Shown: positions 39,438 to 52,822 of the stretch, in pieces
How the letters are laid out: each line of letters opens with the position of its first letter
Numbering within the stretch: position 1 is the first letter of the stretch
Source of the DNA: Eremophila alpestris peregrina
Lineage: Eukaryota; Chordata; Aves; Passeriformes; Alaudidae
Reading direction: 5' to 3'
Assembly: GCA_009792885.1 (NCBI GenBank)
Contig: WMCF01000008.1
Coordinates: 20,015,578-20,079,577, forward strand
Length of the DNA: 64,000 nucleotides
Notes under the pieces: generated by a model
What the model was told of the DNA's origin: nothing
Seen by the model: the letters and a program-made list of their open reading frames with translations, nothing else
The model's database searches: none
Position numbers and translations under genes: made by a program

Positions 39438-40576
39438 GAAACATCTGTAAATAATAATATAAAGGTGCCCTGCCTAGCTCCTAACTACAACTCCAGGCAG
39501 TTTTCTGTCCATCCTGTGCCACATCTGCCAAGCTATGTACATACACTCTCATGCATACCAAAGAGCCTCAAACGACATGGAAGGCATGGAAGTTTGAGCA
39601 AATTATTTGACCTCTAAGATCCTGAAAATCAGAGCTAACAGAAGTTTGTTTAGACTATGTTTCAAAATAATGGAGACAAATCTTCGTTTTCAGTAGCAAT
39701 TTATCCCATTTTAAAGAGTAATGGAGTAAAATAGGCAGGAGTAAGACAGGTAGTGTGTTTCTGTGTTGATAACAACCTGCCCTAAAATGTCAGCTGCACA
39801 AGTTTTCAACAGCTGGAGTCCTGTTTAGACTCATTCAGTGATCTTTATAGAGAAATTTGGATTACATGTCTACTTGTGTTTATAGAACATATTTAAATTA
39901 TAATTTTAAATATTTATTTTTTGTGATTTTTAGTGATATTTAATATTTAAATATTACAGATGGGATTCATTTGGTTATTCATAACTTATGACATCTACAC
40001 ATGTGCTATACATGTGCTATACACACTGAACATTTAAATATCTGAAATTAGGAGAGATAACTCTCAATTTATTCTTGGAAGTTTTCAAATAATCAAGGTC
40101 AAAAATCATATATGAATTCTGAGAGACACTGTGAAAAAATAACAGGGCTTCAGCTAAGAGAATATATTGAATGCAGAGAGGTCACTCCTTTCCTGACTGT
40201 TCTGAAGAGTGCATGCATAGAGTAAAGTATATTACTGGAATTTTTTCTGAATACTGAAAATGGATATACATTTCTGTTTGAGTGCTCATTTCAGTTAATG
40301 ACTTTTTTTTCATTTTCTGAAAAATTTGGAAAGACAGCTAACACTACTTAAATGCTTTCTTAATACTGCCTGTATTCAGTGTCAGACATGGCAGTAATTT
40401 TACAGCAAGACCGTATTATTGGGTGAAAGGAGGGCAATACACAAGACAGGAACTGCACTGAAATACAATCAGATTCTGGAAAGACTTGAGAGACATTTCT
40501 GCAAAGGAAGAGACAAATTGTCACTGGTTGGAATAATTATCCATAAATTCCACAGAAGTAAGAGAAGTAAGGGTTT
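39438..40576. other. Single-copy AT-rich DNA
   Basis: Contains an 11-bp tandem duplication (ACATGTGCTAT at 39999-40009 and 40010-40020) and a very AT-rich patch with ATATTTAA words near 39885-39960. No gene seen. Confidence 0.55.
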
Positions 40577-40954
40577 TGTCATGGTTTAACCCCAGTTGGT
40601 GAGTGAATTCCAGTTTGCTTACCATCCTTTCCTCCTCCAGTGGGAAAATGGATAAGTAAAATAGGAAAAATTGTGGGTCCTGGGCCACTCCCCCAATTTA
40701 TATACTGGACATGATGCTGTATGGTGTGGAATATTTTTTTGGCTGTTTCAGGTCAGCAGTCCTGGACGTGCTCCCTCCCAGCTTCTTGTGCAGCTCCTTG
40801 CTGTCAGAGCACAGGAAACTATGCTTAGGGTAAACACTTAGCAACACCCAAACATCAGTGTGCTATTAAAATAATTCTCCTACTAAATCCAAAACACAGC
40901 ACTGCAGGAGCTACTGAGAAGAAAATGAACTCTATCCCAGGTGAAAGTGGTACA
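40577..40954 (+). mobile_element. Avian ERV LTR, internally deleted
   Basis: Starts TGTCATGGTTTAACCCCAG, the diagnostic beginning of a common avian LTR family. It continues through a CCTCCTCCAGTGGGAAAATGG block, then GGAATATTTTTTTGGCTGTTT, GGTCAGCAGTCCTGG, CCCTCCCAGCTTCTTGTGCAG, and AAATCCAAAACACAGCACTG, and ends near GAAAATGAACTCTATCCCAG..TGGTACA. About 380 bp remain, while full members as I know them are appreciably longer. Sequence is missing after TTGTGGGTC (about 40678), so this copy carries an internal deletion. No target duplication is clear (GGTTT versus GTTCT). I regard it as an ERVL-type solo LTR, with the class assignment from memory. Confidence 0.82.
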
Positions 40955-43429
40955 GTTCTCAAAGCAATATATTTTCTTTCATAGTGGCTAGTAAAGGGTT
41001 TCAAATAATTGGTAAAAATACCGCAGCTGTAACATGTCAGTCTATGCAAGTTGTGACATGAAGCACTAATTTTGATCAGCTGGTTTATCGTGTGGTATTG
41101 TGAGATCTGCATGTTGGAGAAGAAGAATCAGTCAAGCACATTATGTAAGACTTGTACAAGACACGCTGAAACACAACCAGCCCAACCCAGGAGAACCTGT
41201 TGATCATCCCATAGCAGCAAAACAAGAAAATTGCTTTTGCAAGTTATGGGTGTGCTATTTATCAGTATAGCCTGCCTGGGCTTATGGAGCAAAGCAATGG
41301 TCTTGTAGGAAAAGGATCTTCTGTGAATCAAGACATACAGAGGGCAACCATCAAACCACACCAAAATACAAAGAGTAGATTTATTTCAATGCCTTGCTAA
41401 AAAAGAAGGTATTTCATTACCTTCTTCATGTGGCTGAACCACATGGGGGGACACAGGCTCCCTTCCCCTCAGTTCCTCCTAGCAGGCAGTGTGGGGGGCT
41501 CCTGCCACCTCACCATGGCAAAAGGCTTCACACATGTTCTGTGAGAGTCTGTTAACCCTCCACTGGAATTTTTCTCTCCATACAGGAGGCATAAGAGATG
41601 CAGTTTTCCCACACCAACAATTTTAGCATCCTCAGCTGCAATGTAACTTTGAGAAAAACTATTCCTTCTTCCCCACTAAATCTACCAATTTTAACCCTGT
41701 CCTCCCAAGAGACCTTATAAGTTACTCACCTTTTAATACAAACATTGACTTCTTTAAAAAAGATCATCCTCATAGCAAAGTCATAAGTAACTAAAACAGC
41801 TCAACAAGACTTTAGTTTTATTTACACACTTGTTCTTCATTAGGAAACCAATCAAAACCAACCAATCAGCCAATCATTTGACTATCTGAAACTACTTTTT
41901 CCAGTGACTGACTGTGATATCTACAAAAAGCGAACTGCATTCTGACTGAGAATTACTTATAAAAATATCTCAGATAACCCTAAGTAGGAACTCCTCAGTT
42001 AATAATTTGGTTATTTTATCTTTTTCCCGTAGTCAAATCACCCAAAATTTATTTATGAGCCTTTTTTCTATTTTAAATTTAAAAATGAAAGCTTTTTGCA
42101 ATTCAAATTTATTCACCAGATACTTTTTGTAAATAATTTTTAAATGTAGACTGCTGGCAGGAATATGCTAAATCTGAACAGTGCTAGAACATGCTTATCA
42201 CGTGATGTTCCTTTCTTGCCCAAGCTGAATGAGTAAAACGTAGAAATAGCTTTCTTCACAAAGGAGAAAACATACATGTATTTGCTATTACTTCCTTAGA
42301 AATCCATAGTTAAACTGATCATTCTTGTTTGAAACAGCATCTAATGGGAAATAAATAAAAGAAAAATTAGGCAAAGCATCTTCAATCTGACATTTTCATG
42401 AATATGCATAATAATGTATGTGTATCTTTGCTCAGTTCTTACACCTGGATTCAGCCAAAACCAGTGAAAGACAACCGTGGAAGAAGTTGGCATTAAATGA
42501 CATTACAATCATGTAGACTTTAATCAGTCAGATTAATTGCTGCTGTTTCTGGGGTACGTTTACAATAAAAATGTTGAATTAAGAAAATCTGTGTATGCAG
42601 TTTGGCTCATAAAATCACTCTCATGTTACCTTCTAGGACCTGTAAAAGACTGACATTTGCAAAACCCTGCTCTCCACAGCATCACAGTAATCCACCTCTG
42701 ACCTATTTTTGTATTGTGTTTCTAACAGCTGGACTGCCTTTCATCATACTGAATAGGCATGTTTACTAAAAAACCAGATGTTAAATGACAGTTTTCAACC
42801 TGTCTCTGATTACCTTTTAGTATAAAACTACCACATATGATGCTGTAAGTCCTTCCTGCCAATTAAATTGTATTTTCTTAGCATAGGCATATCTTCTGTT
42901 CTTAAGCAGTTTTGAAGTAGAATATAACAATGTGGAAGATTAAGTAAAAACATTAAAAACCCCTTAAAAATCTCCCACTACATTTTTTTTAGTAGCATCA
43001 ATAGAGGCCAATATGAAGTCAACATATATTTTCTGAAAGGAAGCAGTTGATTTTTGATGTATAAATGGAAATACATAAAACCATGCTATTTTTATGATTT
43101 TTCCCATTCCTCACAGATGACTCCCTGAGCAATTCAACTATAATGCCACAATGCCTGTGAAGAATTTGCTGTCTAATATGTGAAATAATTATAATTCAAC
43201 AAACAGTTTGATAAAAAATTGTGGCAAAGGTGACAACTACAATTGCAGAATATTTTTAAACTGTGGTAAACTGAAATGAAGAAATAGAAAAAGATTTCCA
43301 TACTTGGAAAATTAATCTATAATGACTTAGAAACACACAGCCATGGCTACATACCTGCCTGTGACCTAATCTGGACACATGGGCAGTGGAGTCTCAGTTC
43401 CCCCAGGATGAACTCAGGCACCAGCACAT
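40955..43429. other. Single-copy DNA; GC-richer patch near 41.45 kb
   Basis: AT-rich except for about 41430-41620, which has G and C runs (CATGGGGGGACACAGGC, GTGTGGGGGGCTCCTG) and could be a decayed repeat I cannot name. The rest includes the candidate regulatory block at 42370-42600. Confidence 0.45.
42370..42600. promoter_or_regulatory. Possible conserved non-coding element
   Basis: Dense in POU/homeodomain-type words: ATGAATATGCATAATAATG at about 42397-42415 (octamer-like ATGCATAAT) and TTTAATCAGTCAGATTAATTG at about 42520-42540 (two TAAT/ATTA cores). It is not repeat-like and has no coding frame. Candidate enhancer by composition only; conservation is unknown. Confidence 0.2.
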
Positions 43430-43672
43430 GCTGGAGGCCCTGGCTGGAAAGCAACTTTGCAAAAAAGGACCTGGGAATCCAGTGGTCCATGACTGAGCAC
43501 TGGGCACAGACTGCCCAGAGCAGTTGTTGAATCTTTCTCCTTGGAGATATTCAAAAGCCATCTGGACAAAATCCTAGGCAACCTGCTCTAGGTGACCCTG
43601 CTTGAGCAGGGAAGCTGGACCAAATGACCTCTAGACACCCTTTCCAACCTCAACTGATCTGTTACTGTGTGA
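43430..43672 (+). mobile_element. CR1 LINE, internally deleted 3' fragment
   Basis: GAGGCCCTGGCTGGAAAGCA and AAAAAAGGACCTGGGAATCC come from the ORF2 C-terminal region. They are joined directly (about 43495-43505) to GACTGCCCAGAGCAG, TCCTTGGAGATATTCAAAAG, GGTGACCCTGCTTGAGCAGG and CCTTTCCAACCTCAACTGAT, the 3' end. Several hundred bases found between these parts in other CR1 copies are absent. The tail is a degenerated CTGTTACTGTGTGA. The GACCCTGCTTGAGCAGG end marks a different CR1 subfamily from the copies at 19.6 and 24.9 kb. Confidence 0.9.
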
Positions 43673-46600
43673 AAATATTAAAGAAAAAGGCAAAAAATAT
43701 ATAGCCCATTGACTTAAATAGGTGAAAGGGTACACATTTTGGGAATGTGAAATATATTTAAGTATTCACCAGTCCCAGGCAAAAGAAATAAATGACTGCT
43801 ATCATCTGCAAAAGCAAATTATTTTTAACAGATATTCTAAAACCAGTGGAGAATTTCACATTAATAATTTCTTAAAAGAAAGGGTTGTCTATCACAGAAA
43901 CAGACAGAAAAGGTTTATGTACCTGAAAAAGTGTATAACGATGGTTGATAGCAAAGGTGTTAGTATGAATGTTGGTGTATCGTGAAAACTTTTGGAAAAG
44001 CATGTAACAGGGCTACACTTCCTTACTGTTTCTAAAAGCAACAAAGGGAATGTGGCTCTCAAGAGATCTTGTGGTAAATCTTGCAATAAATAAGAAAGCA
44101 ATCACTATCTATATTTACTGCAATGAAAACATCTATTATTAAATTATTCAGAAGAAACTACCAGGTTAAGACATCTAAAAACTGTAATCATATGCCATTC
44201 TACACATAAGAACCTGTGGGATGTTCCTAAATGTGGATTATAACACTGATGTGAATTTGGGACTACCCATGTGTGCCATGTCCAGACTGAACCTTGGCTT
44301 GAATATGGGGATTTTTTATGCTTATGTACCAGAACGGTATCCAAAGGATTGGGGATACAGGTAAAAGAAAACTCTTTGGCCTGAGATAGAGGAATTAAAG
44401 AGAAAAATATTTTTCTCCAACTGTTCTGTAACAAACCATCATCTGAGACTGCTGGATTTCTCCAAGGACAGAACAGCTGCCATTGATAACTACCATAAGT
44501 GAAAAGTGGTGGACAAGAGGAGAACTAACACTGACAGAGGAATGCTGGACAGCAGGGAAGGGACATGAATTCTTACAACACAAATTTATGTCTAGTGTTA
44601 TGTTCAAAATCATCCTCATGAATTTGAACTACAGAGATTTAATTTCTTTCTCTATTTCAGGTTTTGCAGCTCCCACTGAAGTGATTTATAAGATACTTTT
44701 ATAAAGCCTCTCATAGTGCAGCCAGAAATGCTCCAGGTGGGCTTGCTGTTAGCACATTTCCCAAAGTTTATATCACATCACTAAATTTTACTCATGTAGT
44801 TAGTCACATCAGGTGAGAGAATCCAGGGAAGAAATGTAAGTCCTTGCTTGAGAGTAAGAAAGAGGCTATGAGTGTGGGGGGAGCCTGCACATTAATCATG
44901 AAAGAGCCTGGATTTCTCAAAGGACACTGAAGCATATAAAATATGTATTGAAAAGAAGGCAACCCAGATGAGGGAATTCTGATAGATTTTTTGTGTTATT
45001 ATATTTTCTAGATCTGTGTATGTTTCCAATACATGGAATATATTTATTTTTTGGGAATCCTGTCCTTACAGGACAGTATCTGCTTACTTTCAGTTATTGT
45101 GGTGTTGTCAAGAATAAACCCAGAGCCTTGGATAAGAAGTAGCAACATGCAAGAAAGCTTAAGAGCACTCATGACTTAAGTTTAACACTGGTATGTTCCC
45201 AGGCTAAAATTTTGTGTGATGGCAACATTCTACACCAAGCCATGAAAATGTGCTGGTAGACATTGATACTTAACACTCCCAAATTATCTAGGCAGAAAAG
45301 TATAAATTCTGCTTTATGAGTTCAACACCAAACCACCTCTCCAGAACTGCAATCGGGAAATAATGAAATGAGAAAATAAGGTGTAAGGTGACTGATGTTG
45401 ATGTAAAAGTTTCAGAATCAGACCTCCATTAGAGACTCTAGGGAAGAAGGTTTTGTTGTTCTCCTCCCCCTGGAGGTAACTCTGTGTAGATTTGGACATT
45501 AGTTTTAGTGGCAGAAATTATTATACTTTATAGAAAATGCTTTTTATTTCCCAGTATAAAAATCACATTACATGAGAACGTAACTATAACATGGTAACAA
45601 TCAAAAGTCATTTTCTTCATGCCCCTTTAATCATCACATTTAAATGTCACTGCATACTGATGATTAGTTATTTTTAACATCATTAATAATTATCAGATGG
45701 CAAGAAATGGGAAAGGGGAACAAAATGATTCAAATGTTCTTCAGTATTATACTTTCGGTATAACAGAAGATTTACTCAGGTCTGAGAGTGGGGGATAAAA
45801 GATGATTCAGGACCTTAATCCTTGCTCCAGACAGTATGCAGGCTAAGTCAAACAGGAAGGTGGAGCATGAACTTTTTATCTTGTACGCAAGATATGGAGA
45901 GAAGAAGTGTCACATCCATCCCTGAAGGTCTACACTCTCTTTCAAAGCACTAGTTAACTCTTAACACAGACATATCAAGACAAAACTGCTTTCTGGAAAG
46001 ACATATTAGAAGATAAAGACACAGAGGTGAGTAATTGAAATATAATTTAGCAGCACAGATATGATCTGTACGGTGCAATTTGCCCTCAAGGCCCAAGAAT
46101 GTGACCAAGAAGATGCAGCTTCAGACACCAGAATGGGAGGTAGTCCCTTCTGTGTATATATAAAACCTTATTTTTCAGCTTAAGAATTGTAATAATATTT
46201 GGAGTTAGAGGTTTTGCCTTTGCAGAGGAGTACACCTATCACATCACACAGCTATTCACAAAAGCTTCTCTTCATTTGCAGCTTACAGAACATTGCAGGT
46301 GTGTTTAAAATCCATTGTGTGTGATCTTTAAGGGTCAGTGCACATATTTACAGTTTTGCTGCACAAAGATTTGTTGTTGAATGCAATTTTAGGTCATAGT
46401 ACTAACACTTCAGCTCAGGTCAGTAAAGAGAAACAATGAACTTGGAGATGTAAGTACTATAATAAAACCAGATTATAAACAGAAGGCAAACTTTATATTA
46501 TTTATTTGAGGCAAAACACAGAGGCATCGAGTCTTAAAACAGAATCTTTCAGAATATTATGAGCAGGAACGAGGTTAATATAGAAATCTTTTTCAAACTT

Positions 46601-49600
46601 AAGTATAGCTAAAGTAATAGTGGCATTTTAAAGAATGTTTATAGGTGGACTATTCACTGTAAGATGTCTTTTTTCTTTGTATGTCTTTTTCTATGATAAA
46701 GATGATGGGGTTTTATTCCGTGTTGCATCATAGAGTGCTATTCACTATAAAGTTGCAATGTCTATTTAAACATTACATGCCAAACAAGGCTCTTAAGGGA
46801 GCCACATTATTCGAATAGTATCATAACTGGAATTGGATAAGTATTTTCCTTTCTATAAACTAAAGAATCTAAATGTCCTTCTTGAATACATTTATTGTAA
46901 TTAATATGTAAGTTTCTTGGCATTGTATCATTCATATTATCAATGTGTGGTTGGAATGTTCCTCATTGTGTTCCACATAAGCACAAAGCAGTGCTACACT
47001 TTAAATTTTTGGTGCTTGGGTTAAAGATGACTGGATTTAAGAAAATGGATGTGCTTCATGGATGTAGCATGAAAATTACAGGATCACAATGACCTTTTCC
47101 ACTTAAAAAAGAAGAGTTCATTTTTAAACCACAGGCAAAACCAAAAATATCCAAAAGACAAAGAACAGGAGAATAATTTTTATGTATTAGCTGAGCCACA
47201 ACGTTAAATTTCTTTTGCCCTCTTAGGAATATCTATATTGTATTGACCAAAATGCCCATTTGTTTTCATGTTAAAGCTATAGAAAAAAAAAAAACTAAAA
47301 AGAAATAAACACAATGGAAAACAAAGCTTAAAAAAAATCAGTTCAAGTTACATAATGTAGGAATGTGTTGTGTTCATGTCAGAGCAAAAGTTTATCATAA
47401 GTTTGCGGATCAGATTCTTCAGTACAGTTATTCACACTGGTATAAATAAGAATGGAATTATGTTTAATCATTTTCAAAAACTGAATATTGACTCCTGGTC
47501 ACTACTGGGGAGAAGATATCTTAAACCCACATGATTTACCTGAGGATGAGTAAAGTTATGTGGCCATCTCTGTTCCAGGTCAGTGAGTTTTGTGATAGCC
47601 CTGCTCAGAAGAAAAAAGCAGACCTTGCCCACAACAGTTTTTTGGTTATCTGGGCAAAATTAATTGGTGGTCTCCATATCTGGAAAAACACATATAGAAG
47701 AGTTGCTTGACTCTGACATTGCAATTGTACTCCATTAAATCTGGCATAGACAACTCCTAGCTCATGAATGCAGCAGTGAGCATAACATTTTTTGCTATAG
47801 AGATGGTGTGTCTATATAAATGAGCCAGGGGAAGTCACATAGCCATGCACACATCCATCCCTTTCTGTGTGTAGCTACACATTGTAAGTGTAGAGGATTT
47901 TTGAGGTTCAGCTGTCTGTGGGTTCCCATACCAGAAATCAGCTGGTTCAGCTCTTTATAGTGGGTTTCACTTGTCAGTCAAGTCCAGGCATGTTACAATT
48001 GAGCCTCCAGAACCTATCTCTTGAGAGAGGGACACACAGGAAACTCCTCTGTGCATCTGCAGTCACAATGAGACCTGCATCAACATTCCACACACATCCA
48101 TGGGCTACAGAAACCTCAGGGTCGATTTAAAGGCCACTTTATGGGTTTAGTCCCTGGGTGACTTCTCCAACTTTTAAAAAAGCTTCTGGTAAAGCAAAAA
48201 CTTAAGTGATGGCCTGAATCTGCATTCAAAGTTCATAATTTTGCTCCACTTCATGAGCAAAATTTTTCCCTTAAAAAATACATGTAATCCAAAACCTTCT
48301 CTTTTTTTTAAACTTTGGTGGTTCAGCCCTTTTTGCATGCAGTTTGTATCTCTGTTCACCTTCATGTTAATTTCACAGCAAATTACCATTTCAGAGGGCA
48401 TTAAAACAGACAGTATTTTCTTTTCCCACCCTTTCAAGTTTTTCTGCACTTATTGTGAAATATGTTCATGCTAAGAAAAGAGACAGGTTTTGCTGCTTAA
48501 ATATGCTTAAATAAAGCATACTTTACTTCTTGGGCTCTTATGTTCTTTGTGCCTATTCAGTGATACCCCAGGGTTCTCTCAGTGACAACAAAGTCTGTGG
48601 TCTGGCAGGCTTCTGTTTGAAAAGGGCTAGGTTACTTCAAGTAAGAAAAGGTTGGGAAAGAAAAGAATTTGACAAGAAAAAGCTTGTTTCATATAACTAA
48701 GTGCAAATTCCTAAGGCCTTGTGTTCATCTTAAATTTACCCTGGTTTGAGACGGGATACACATACAGATCTATATCGCTATATCTATGTATTTAGAGAAC
48801 AGATTAAAAAATAGAATTAATTTTTTTTTTTTCAGGACAACTCAATTCCATTTAAGTCTAAGCACAAATCTTATTCTAAATTATAGCACATTTTCTGGGC
48901 ATTATCTACTTCCAAAACACTTTCCTCTTGGAATACGTCTGTTAATTTGGGTTGGTTTTTTTTAAGGTAAGAAGCCACAAAAGAAGTCTACAAAAACAGA
49001 CATTATAGATACCTGTTTGTAAGAATAATTTTTTCTTGATTAGAAACAATGGAATATTATGCACTACAGCTCAAGAAGCACCAAAGTGAACAGTACATGC
49101 AAAAGGTGGAGTAAAAGTGTTTTAAGAAAGATGGTATGGGGTAGGTTCAAGGATCAAAAGCTACAAATATTTGTATTTATCTTTAATTGCAAGAGAAGTC
49201 TAAAGATGTCAATCCTGATGCTGAATTGTATCCAGGCATTAAACTCACTTATTGGCCATCACTGGTGCTGGGATTTAGTCACTAAACACAAGCATCTGGT
49301 GCATATATTTGTAACTATATCTTTTTGCCTGTGTAATATGTACACAGGACTATGGGAGTCCTGTCTGGAGCAGCAGCTGGTAGCCAGAACATCTCAAATG
49401 ACAGCAGCTACCTCTCTTTAAGTGATGGAATCTCTTTCTACATAAAGAAAACTATGTTGTCATATTCTGGTTAGGAAATTAAAATATGTGATTAGTATAG
49501 TCTAGTTTCTTCGGAAATAAAATAAAAGTGACACTGATCCAATTTGGCACAGTCTTAGATTGCAGCAGAATGGATGATTCCATCAGTCTCTGAGTGATCT

Positions 49601-52029
49601 TTGCTACCCAAAAGCTCTGCTTTTAAGGTTCTGGTCTCTTACAGCTTCTCACACCATGTGTCTGTTTTCACTGACTAATATAAAGTTACAGATGATATAC
49701 ACTGGGGAGCACAGTCTGGCCAAGTGTCCACAAACTCCTTGGTGTATCTACATTTAAAGCCAGTTTTTACTATCTCTATGAATTCAAATGTCAAAGCTGA
49801 TTTATATTCAGAATTTATTTATTTCTAATATTCAGATACTTCTATTGATATTTGGATAAATTATTAATTTAAATATTAAAAATCTATCTGTTCAAGAGAT
49901 ATAATAAAAATTATGTTTCAGTATTTGAATAGTTTAAGTTACACTGCTGTCAGTGTAATTAAATAATTTGATATTTTGTTGTAAATGATAATTATAAAAT
50001 AGACAAAAACTCATCCAGTTGTGACAGCTGCTGTCCAGAGCAGAAATGATAGAGTTATTACCTATAAATGGAATTTTCATTTCTGGTAAATTAACCTTAA
50101 GAAGGAGGCACATATGTAAACAGGTCAGAGCATTCAATGGAAGCTGTGCTAGGACATGAAAAAAATGAGATGTATGGGTTGAGGTCTGATTGGCAGGGTC
50201 AGCATCACTCCCACACTGCAGATAAAGAAGTGTGGATGGAGAGAAGGAGGGACTAGCAGAAGTAATACACGCAGGCACAAAATAATGACAGGGCCTTAAC
50301 ACATTACCAGAGCACAGAGTCCAGCAACTGGGAAGGAAACGTGGAAATGGAAGAGCCTTAATGAGACTGTGATGACTGGTTGTTTACTCAACTACAGCAC
50401 AAAACTCATTAGTATCAGCTGGCTACCCCTGTGGTGTACTGTGACAGACCTCACCTAATTGCTTGAGTTCCTGGAGATGAAAGATCTCTTCTCTTGAATA
50501 AGCAATGATCTAATTAGTGCATCTCTGTGCAGCATTTCTGGCTCTATATCTTTCTCATATTATGGTAACCATATAATGTGATATCCAAAGGCAACAGCAT
50601 TGGACTCTTTGGACACTTAATATTTTGTATTAACCTTATTTTTTTTTTTACAGAGCTGGACTGCCAGTGTTAAAACTTAATGAATCAAGGTACAGATTTT
50701 GTATTCCACTTAGCCACAAAGGTGCTCAGGAAGCTACAAATGAAATTGATTCCTAAAACAGCATTTCTTTGAAAACAGTTGGACTGGTAGATCATTTAGG
50801 GGAGAATTCCACACAGAGTATGAAAGAACCAGAAACCTAGATAAAAATTGCTTTCTCAGTGTACTCGGTTTCCTGCAACAGAAGACTCTGTAAAATTATC
50901 TACAATGAAATTCAGCTAATAATTAATCTAGGATTCCTCAGGTGCAAAATATTATGTGTGACAAAAGTGGCAAATGTCTGGATTTAACAATTAGAACAGA
51001 AAAAGTACGGGATGAATTACAACAATATAAAAGGGCAAACGGAGAAACATTCTTTCAGGCAAAAGTGACTGTCAGGATATACCTTCTATGTATACACATG
51101 AAGGTCTTTTTTGGGCTTGCTTTGTAATTCATTTCACTTACTTTAGGGATGCTTTAGACACCAAGGTACACTGGTGAGTCTTTGGGCCAGTCTGAGCTTC
51201 CACATCTGCATCTGTCAAAGCAGAGAATAATATTTCCCTGTCTTGCTAGAATGTTACAGCTCAGAATTCTTTAAACACTCTGAACTCCAAGGTGGTATAA
51301 AATACATGGGAATGCAGAGGATGGTCATTACTTAATTCTCTGTGCTGTGGGTGTTTTGCCCAGAGACCTATCTACCACAGGTATTTCTTTGATAAGCTTG
51401 TTTGAAGTGGTATGCCAGAATGCCTTTCAGTTTGCAAGAGAGACTTGTTTGAATGCATTTTGGAGCATGTCAGAACACATCTGAAAAGCAAAATGCATTT
51501 TCCAGGTAATTTCAGATCACAGAACATCTACACAACACATAACTGCAGTACATACACTACCTTTGCCCTTTCATGCCAACAGAATCCTTTTTTATCCATT
51601 AGCAGGGGGACACAATGAATCCTGCCAAGCTTTCATGGAGCAATAGACACATTGACTGGTGAGGTCCAATGGATAGGACATGTGGCTGACTGCAGCTGAA
51701 GCCTCTCTACAGCCCCTAGGCAATTTGCCCATCAGCTGGTAATTCTCCATAGCTGATGAGAGGGAAAGGACCTGCAGGAGCTGAAGGCACTGGATAGCCA
51801 CTTCAAATTTGTGTATTTTCTCAAGTGGTCTGCTCCTGCCCATAGAATTGCTGTATGCAGATGCAAACCATTAAACCCCTCCCAAATCTGGCTCTACGAA
51901 GCCCTGCTCTTGCTGAGTTTGTCACAGGAAGACCTTTACCAGCCACATCATCCTTAATAGATCTTTATGTCTACATGAGACTGAGAAGCTCCCATGTCCT
52001 GATTAAACACTGGACTTCACAGATCTTTA
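43673..52029. other. Single-copy DNA, nothing recognised
   Basis: About 8.4 kb of AT-rich sequence. Minus-strand ORF 49934-50302 (122 codons) and plus-strand ORF 49059-49421 (120 codons) have no recognisable domains and look like chance ORFs. Poly(T) or poly(A) patches occur near 47282 and 48822. A homeodomain-word-rich block is at about 45620-45705. Confidence 0.5.
45620..45705. promoter_or_regulatory. Possible homeodomain-site cluster
   Basis: Within 85 bp there are AATCATCACATTTAAATG, GATGATTAGTTATTT, and CATCATTAATAATTATCAGAT, giving many TAAT/ATTA cores and a TTATCAGATG GATA-type word. It resembles an enhancer core but could be chance in AT-rich DNA. Confidence 0.18.
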
Positions 52030-52127
52030 GGAACCTTCTCTTGTCCCTGATTTAGGTGTGTAGGAGATGGTTTACACTTGTAAATGTGGTCCCTTCCAAC
52101 CTTAATCATTCTGTGATTCTGTGTGAC
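52030..52127 (+). mobile_element. CR1 LINE, extreme 3' end
   Basis: GGTCCCTTCCAACCTTAATCATTCTGTGATTCTGTG (given here in parts: GGTCCCTTCCAACC at about 52079, then ATTCTGTG and ATTCTGTG) is the CR1 terminus with two tail units. Upstream GATTTAGGTGTGTAGGAGAT fits the preceding CR1 region poorly, so the copy is short or strongly diverged and the 5' boundary is approximate. Confidence 0.85.
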
Positions 52128-52822
52128 TGTTGTCCTCAGCCTCAGATAAAAAACTGTCTTCAAAAGAGAGTAAGTAGCACAGTGAAGGTCTTGTTAGACA
52201 AGTTGTAGGCTTGAGCAGAGGAGCTTGGACAGCTTTTGGGCACTAAAAAGCACTAAGTACACTCCTCGTAGTAAGCAATAAATTCTGCTGATTCATTAAG
52301 AGGTGCAAGCCCATACCACTGTTCTTGGAACAGTCTTTGGGTTCTGAGGGGAAGGAAAAAAATATATAAAAGTGCCAGAGACACTTAAGCATTGATGGAA
52401 TAAGATTACCCAGACTTGAAAGCCTAAAATAAATGGATAAGATTCTCATGCTTGAGGCAGAAACAGTGTAAACCCTATTCAGCCAAATATGGACACATCT
52501 TAGTAATTCAGTAATTTACTATAGTATCAAAAGTTATCAAAAAGGAGAACTGTCGTGTGAAAAGGGGACATTTCCTTGACTGTCAATAATTGATTTGTCT
52601 GTCAGTGCCTCAGGAAAGCCAAGACTCCTGTGCCTGACCAGTTTGTTAGTGTCCCATTATGAGCAGTCCTGCTGTATTAGAAGGCAGCTCAATTGATTTG
52701 GTCAGGGAAGTGCACCAGCAGCATAAGGAAGACTCTTCAATGGATCCTCCCACTTTATGACCCCTCAGCAGGTCTTCTTCTTTAACTGAGTGTGTTCTCT
52801 GCTGCCAGCAATTGCCAGCACC
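52128..52822. other. Single-copy DNA
   Basis: AT-rich spacer between the CR1 end and the possible LTR; nothing recognised. Confidence 0.45.

Noticed and set aside
49934..50302. 122-codon minus-strand ORF
   Set aside because: No domain, no splice context, and its length is within chance expectation for 64 kb read in six frames.
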